Below, one piece after another: positions 12,780-17,072 of a DNA stretch of 17,072 nucleotides. The translations under genes were made by a program, and so were the position numbers. The DNA comes from Pigoraptor vietnamica (Eukaryota > Opisthokonta > Filasterea), in contig CALSCQ010002371.1 of NCBI GenBank assembly GCA_943704525.1, forward strand, positions 1 to 17,072, given 5' to 3'. Positions within the stretch are counted from its first letter, which is position 1, and every line of letters begins with the position of its first letter. The notes under the pieces are model-generated. The model was not told the origin of the DNA and ran no database searches. It was given only the letters and a program-made list of their open reading frames with translations.

Positions 12780-14842
12780 ATGGCGACCGACAAGCAGAGC
12801 AAGATTATCAAGCAGATTGAGGCGTGTGCTTTGCCTCGCGTGTTGTTTGCCTGCGGATGTGTCGCGATTGCTTCTGAGTGCTCACTGTGTGCGTCCCCTT
12901 CAGTTCTACTTTGGCGACAGCAACTTCCCCGGCGACAAGTTCCTGCGCGGGCTTGCCGAGAAGAACGAGGACAAGTGTGCGTGTCTGTGTGATGCGCTGC
13001 CTGCCATGCGCACGGGTGCTCACCCCCCCATTGCGCCTGCAGGGGTGGACATTGACAAGCTGACGACGTTCAACCGCCTCAAGGCGCTCACAACAGAGGT
13101 CGCTGAGATCGCCGAGGCCGTGCGCCTCTCCACCAATGACGTCGTCGAGGTGGGCGCCTGTTACGCCTGCTGTTAAGTGCGACAAATCAGTCTTGGATCG
13201 TGCTTCGCTTCCATCGACTGCCACCCTGCTGAGTGTGTGCGGCTTGCGTTGACGCGCGTGCGCTGGCAGGTGAGCAAGGACGGCACTGCCATCCGGCGCA
13301 CGAAGGCCATCCCCGCTGAGCGCGACCAGGAGAAGCGCACCGTCTACGTGGTGCGTATTCATACTCTGCATTGCATGCGTTCGCGTGTGCACGCGCGCCA
13401 GCACATGTGCACGCACGGCGCTTGTTCTGCAACGGCGTGCGAAAGAGTCCCCATGTCGTGCGGGAATTGCGATGGGCATGCTCTGACGGCCGTGTTGCGG
13501 CGAGCAGAAGGGCCTCCCGAAGGATGCGACGCTGGAGCAGCTCGAGGAGTTCTTTGCGCCCCATGGCAAGGCGCTCGCCGTGCGCATGCGCCGCTTCAGG
13601 GAGGCACCGAAGGGGTTCAAGGTCTGCCGTCGCGCGTGTGTACACATTCTGTGTGTGCGTGTGCGTGCGTGTGCGTGGTGTGTGGGTGTGTGTGGGATCA
13701 ACAAAAGCGTGGCTGACCATAGAGTGACCGCAGGGCTCTGTTTTTGTTGAGTTTGACACGGAGGAAACCGCCAAGAAGGTGGCCGCTGAGCAGCTGACAC
13801 ACAACGGGAACCCGCTTCTTGCCATGCTCAAGTGAGTGGCGAAGACCCCGCGTGTGCGTGTCCCCTGCGAGAATTCTTGCCGCTGATGGACGTGTGCACG
13901 TGTGTGTGTTCACTGCGATTGACCTCGCCTGTTACCCTTTGTCCCATGTTGCTCCAAGGACGGATTACATTGAGAAGAAGCGCCGAGAGCGCCAGGCGAA
14001 GATCAAGGAGCGCACGAAGGACGCCGCCACCGCCAACCGCAAGCGTAAGGCTGAGGACGCCGTGGACGACGTCGCTGCGGCGGCGGCTGCCGAGGAGGAG
14101 GGCGAGGTCGAGGGCGAGGGGGAGGCGAAGGAGGACGAGTTTGTCGCCGGCTGCGTGCTCCACATTGGGGGCGTGCCGGAGGACGCTTCGCGCGAGGACA
14201 TCAAGGTGCGTGGGTCGTGCTGCGTGCGCGCAGTGTGTGCCGTGGCAAATGCCGCGTGGGACAGTATGCGCTGGTGTATTCCTGGGAATCCGCGATGGGC
14301 ATTGCTTGGGACGCCATGCGATGGCGCGAGATGCGAGGCGCTCTGGCGTCTGATTGTCGCTGTGAGGCGTGCACATATCTCAGTGCCATTGCACGCAGCT
14401 GTCATTTGGCGGACACGGCGAGATTGCGTGGGTCGACTTCTCTCGCGGGCAGACGGAGGGTCATGTGCGCTATGCGGCGGGGGAGGCGGCCAAGAAGGCC
14501 ACCGACGCGCACGCTGCGGCGCCCATCAAGGTCAAGGACGCCGAGGTCACCGTCAAGCTGCTCGAGGGTGGGCACGTGCGTGCTTGTATGTCGTGTGTGT
14601 CTCCCTTGCATTGGCGAGTATGTCTGTCTGCTGTCGTCGTGCAACAAAATCTAAATCATTCCACCCTCCGTCCCTCAGGAGAGGAAGAGCAGAAGTACTG
14701 GGCCAAGCTGCGCGAGGACAAGGCCGCCCGCAAGAAGCCCCGCACGGGCGGTCGTGGGGGCCGTGGCGGGCGCGGTGGGCGTGGCGGGCGTGGTGGGCGC
14801 GGCGGTCGCGGTGGTCGCGGCGGCCGTGGCCGGGGAAAGTAA
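12780..14842 (+). CDS. SSB: La autoantigen homologue (La motif, two RRMs, RGG tail)
   Basis: Nine exons (12780-12821, 12904-12976, 13043-13149, 13270-13350, 13508-13621, 13734-13831, 13959-14205, 14399-14567, 14679-14842) encode 364 residues. La binds the 3' UUU-OH of new RNA polymerase III transcripts such as pre-tRNAs, protects them from exonucleases and aids folding. The La motif is at about 5-90 (QIEFYFGDSN at 12-21, DKFL, FNRLKAL). RRM1 is at about 97-172 (TVYVKGLP and KGFKGSVFVEF), followed by a basic helix and NRKRKAED-type nuclear signal. An atypical RRM2 at about 235-310 keeps GEIAWVDFSRGQTEGHVRY, the xRRM-like motif of genuine La proteins. The C-terminus (334-363) is a GGR repeat, unlike the usual La tail. 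The first intron must be GC-AG to keep frame. Confidence 0.95.
12822..12903 (+). other. GC-AG intron in the La gene
   Basis: The La motif requires QIE followed directly by FYFGDSN. Only splicing after ATT GAG, with a donor GCGTGT, to the acceptor TTCAG at 12901-12903 preserves that frame. The nearest GT (12824) would leave two extra bases and shift the frame. A CTCAC branch-like motif lies upstream of the acceptor. Confidence 0.8.
14747..14836 (+). repeat. Coding 9-bp repeat encoding the GGR tail of La
   Basis: The last exon contains GGN-GGN-CGN triplets repeated nine times (Arg at 336, 339 and every third residue to 360), then RGK and the stop. The G-rich sense strand has many runs of G. 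Arrays like this change length easily by slippage. Confidence 0.9.
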
Positions 14843-15041
14843 CGCATTCGTTCGTCCACACACAGACATGCCACCAAACACCCTCTGCGCCGCGCCTGCC
14901 ATTGCGTCTGCATCGTTCGTGAATAACACGGGCTAGGAAGTGAAGGCCGCCCAGACAAAGGCGCATGGCGTGCGCGGCGTGCGATTGAGAGTTTTAGTGC
15001 GCAAAGCAACGCGGCGCGGCAGAGCGTGCGCACCCGGCGCC
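14843..15041. other. Convergent 3' intergenic spacer between La and VMA16
   Basis: These 199 bp lie between two convergent stop codons. I see no gene, no RNA-like fold and no clear polyadenylation hexamer; the sequence presumably carries both 3' UTRs. Confidence 0.5.
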
Positions 15042-15665
15042 TCACGCCTTGCCCGTCTGCACGTTGCCGACCTGGATGATCGCAATGATGACCCCAAAAA
15101 GGCCAATCGCACTGCCGAAAATCTCGACGATGAGAATCTTGACGAACAGCGCCTGGGGAAGAGGGGATTGTCAGCGCGGGCTTCTTTGTGAGAAAGGGAT
15201 GCGCGTGAATGCGACAGGGCGTACAAGCGAGAAGCTTGCAACACACACAGGTTTGGGTGATTGCAGTTATAAACGCACGGTGAACGCAAGGTCAGCGCTG
15301 CACAGTGTCGCAGCAGACGCACCCCGTTCTGCGCGTCCGCGAGCGCAGCGCCAGAGCCGACGATGCCGACGCAAATGCCGCAAAAGAGGTTCGAAAAGCC
15401 CACAGTGAGACCGCCGCCAAACAGCGCGTAGCCTGCGCGCGTCACGTGAGCACGAACTGCACGCGAAGCAAGGAGCAAGCGCCACAGGCACGCGCAGACG
15501 CACCCGTGAAGAGGTTGTTGGTGTCGTAGCGGCTGTACGAGGGGACGGAGGCGACGTCCGTCTTGGTGTTCTTGAAGTTGTTGCTGAAGACAATCGCCAT
15601 GATGATGCCGTAGATGGCCACGGCCTCGCAGAAGATGATGCTGTGTGTGTGTGTGGGAGGGGGGG

Positions 15666-15748
<83 letters not shown>

Positions 15749-16710
15749 CGGCAGAGGGGCAGTTGGCACGGGGTCGGGAAAAGGTGGGCTATAGTACAAT
15801 GGTGGTGCCTAAGCACGGCTAGTGCAACGAGAGATGCCCAAGAGACGAGCCGATGGAAAGCGAGAGCACAGTCGGCGAAGGAAAAGACAGGCTAGAGTAC
15901 TGCACATTACAAACTGCGCACGCACCGTGGCGCAGGATAACCGCAACACTCAGTCTTGCACACACACGCCATGCACGCACAGTCTTGCGCACACGCCATG
16001 CACGCACAGTCTTGCGCACACGCCAAGCACGCACAGTCTTGCGCACACGCCATGCACGCACCTGATGAGGTTCTTCGTCTTGATGCGGGGCGCCTTGACA
16101 CCGCCGCCAATAATGCTGGACCCCGTAATGAAGATGCCCCTGCGCAAAAGAGCATTAGTCCCTCGCAAAGCAGTGCGGACCCAAGCGAAGCACGGGACGA
16201 CAATGCGGCGGCAGGGGCCGCCGAGACCCACCATGCGGCACCGACGACCGAGAGGGAGATGGCGAGCGAAATGCCAAGCCCCGCCCACATGTGTGGCGAC
16301 ACGTTCGAGAGAAACCTGATTGAGTCCAGTGAGCATGGTACTTCATTACGACCAATCTCAATTCTACGCGTCGCTCAATTCCACTCCCAAGCGCACGTGG
16401 CTGTACGGAGAAAAACAAGAAGACGCACAAGAGTGCACAAGCACACGTACCACCGCACATCAAACCGACTGCCGTAGCCAGTCAGGCACATGAAGAGCCC
16501 TACAATCGTCCAAATACACCGAAGATTAGCAATGCAATGCCATCGTCCTCCTAAAAGCAAAATGGAAGGGACAACGCCGATGTCCAAGCGTGCTCACGTA
16601 CCAACACATGTGAGCACCAACAGCGCAAGTGCCACGAGGAAAGTGTATGTCCCATAATATCCGCCTCCACGCGCAATCGCGGCCGTTGGCTGTCCGTCAC
16701 CGTTCGACAT
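15042..16710 (-). CDS. VMA16: V-type H+-ATPase proteolipid subunit c'' (Vma16/ATP6V0B)
   Basis: Seven exons (16710-16602, 16499-16451, 16315-16232, 16139-16062, 15640-15504, 15432-15323, 15152-15042) encode 225 residues. Subunit c'' is part of the rotating proteolipid ring of the Vo sector that carries protons into vacuoles, lysosomes or contractile-vacuole membranes. An extra N-terminal helix (about 23-45) precedes four ring helices, the arrangement special to c''. Diagnostic stretches are [62 protein letters not shown] and [19 protein letters not shown]112 in FCEAVAIYG corresponds to the essential proton-carrying Glu108 of yeast Vma16, and E199 to the second, non-essential Glu. Length is slightly above the yeast protein. 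The gene is convergent with La. The start ATG follows an open 5' region with no upstream in-frame coding signal. Confidence 0.96.
15669..15747. repeat. (AG)n microsatellite next to a G run
   Basis: About 39 AG units follow a run of G and a short (TG)n. On the minus strand this is (CT)n, C-run, (CA)n and then the AG of the 3' splice site at 15641. It therefore sits where a polypyrimidine tract belongs in the 421-nt VMA16 intron 15641-16061. Confidence 0.97.
15952..16060. repeat. 27-bp tandem repeat in a VMA16 intron
   Basis: The unit containing AGTCTTGCGCACACGCCATG recurs with period 27 at 15981, 16008 and 16035, plus a less regular copy at 15952. It lies at the 5' end of the same intron that carries the (AG)n tract, making this the longest intron in the window. 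Confidence 0.9.

Positions 16711-17072
<362 letters not shown>

Overview
The window is nuclear DNA from a GC-rich eukaryote. All seven genes are split by many short spliceosomal introns, mostly 60-250 nt, with donors usually GTGCGT, GTGAGT or GTGGGT and acceptors usually CAG. The genes are ordinary eukaryotic ones: an F-BAR/C1/SH3 protein, a mitochondrial RidA, a GPI-remodelling phosphodiesterase, La, and V-ATPase subunit c''. The F-BAR plus C1 plus SH3 architecture is best known from fungi (Bzz1-like). With the other genes it points to a protist or early-diverging fungus on the Amorphea side, but I cannot name the organism. Both ends of the window are simple repeats, poly(A) on the left and (CA)n on the right, as expected for an assembly contig that stopped at repeats.

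Layout, left to right, with strands strictly alternating: (1) minus, 3453-137, F-BAR/C1/SH3 membrane-curvature and actin adaptor, 12 exons visible, 3' end missing; (2) plus, 3965-4667, RidA/Mmf1-type enamine deaminase with a mitochondrial presequence, 4 exons; (3) minus, 5907-4724, MPPE1/PGAP5/Cdc1-type GPI-ethanolamine-phosphate phosphodiesterase, 2 exons; (4) plus, 6243-9523, uncharacterised multi-pass membrane protein, 14 exons; (5) minus, 12374-9634, CorA-type divalent-metal transporter with a long disordered N-terminal tail, 8 exons; (6) plus, 12780-14842, La RNA-binding protein with a C-terminal RGG tail, 9 exons; (7) minus, 16710-15042, V-ATPase proteolipid subunit c'' (Vma16), 7 exons. 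I assembled the exons by hand. Every internal exon junction is consistent in phase, so the models are coherent although unverified by transcripts.

The genes form no operon or pathway. A loose theme is membranes: endocytic membrane shaping, GPI-anchor processing in the early secretory pathway, vacuolar or lysosomal acidification and metal transport. Divergent pairs share 335-511 bp promoter regions and convergent pairs are 56-199 bp apart. Introns and gene borders carry many micro- and minisatellites. I found no mobile element, CRISPR array, tRNA, rRNA or multi-gene defence-like system. The least explained item is the membrane protein of gene 4.
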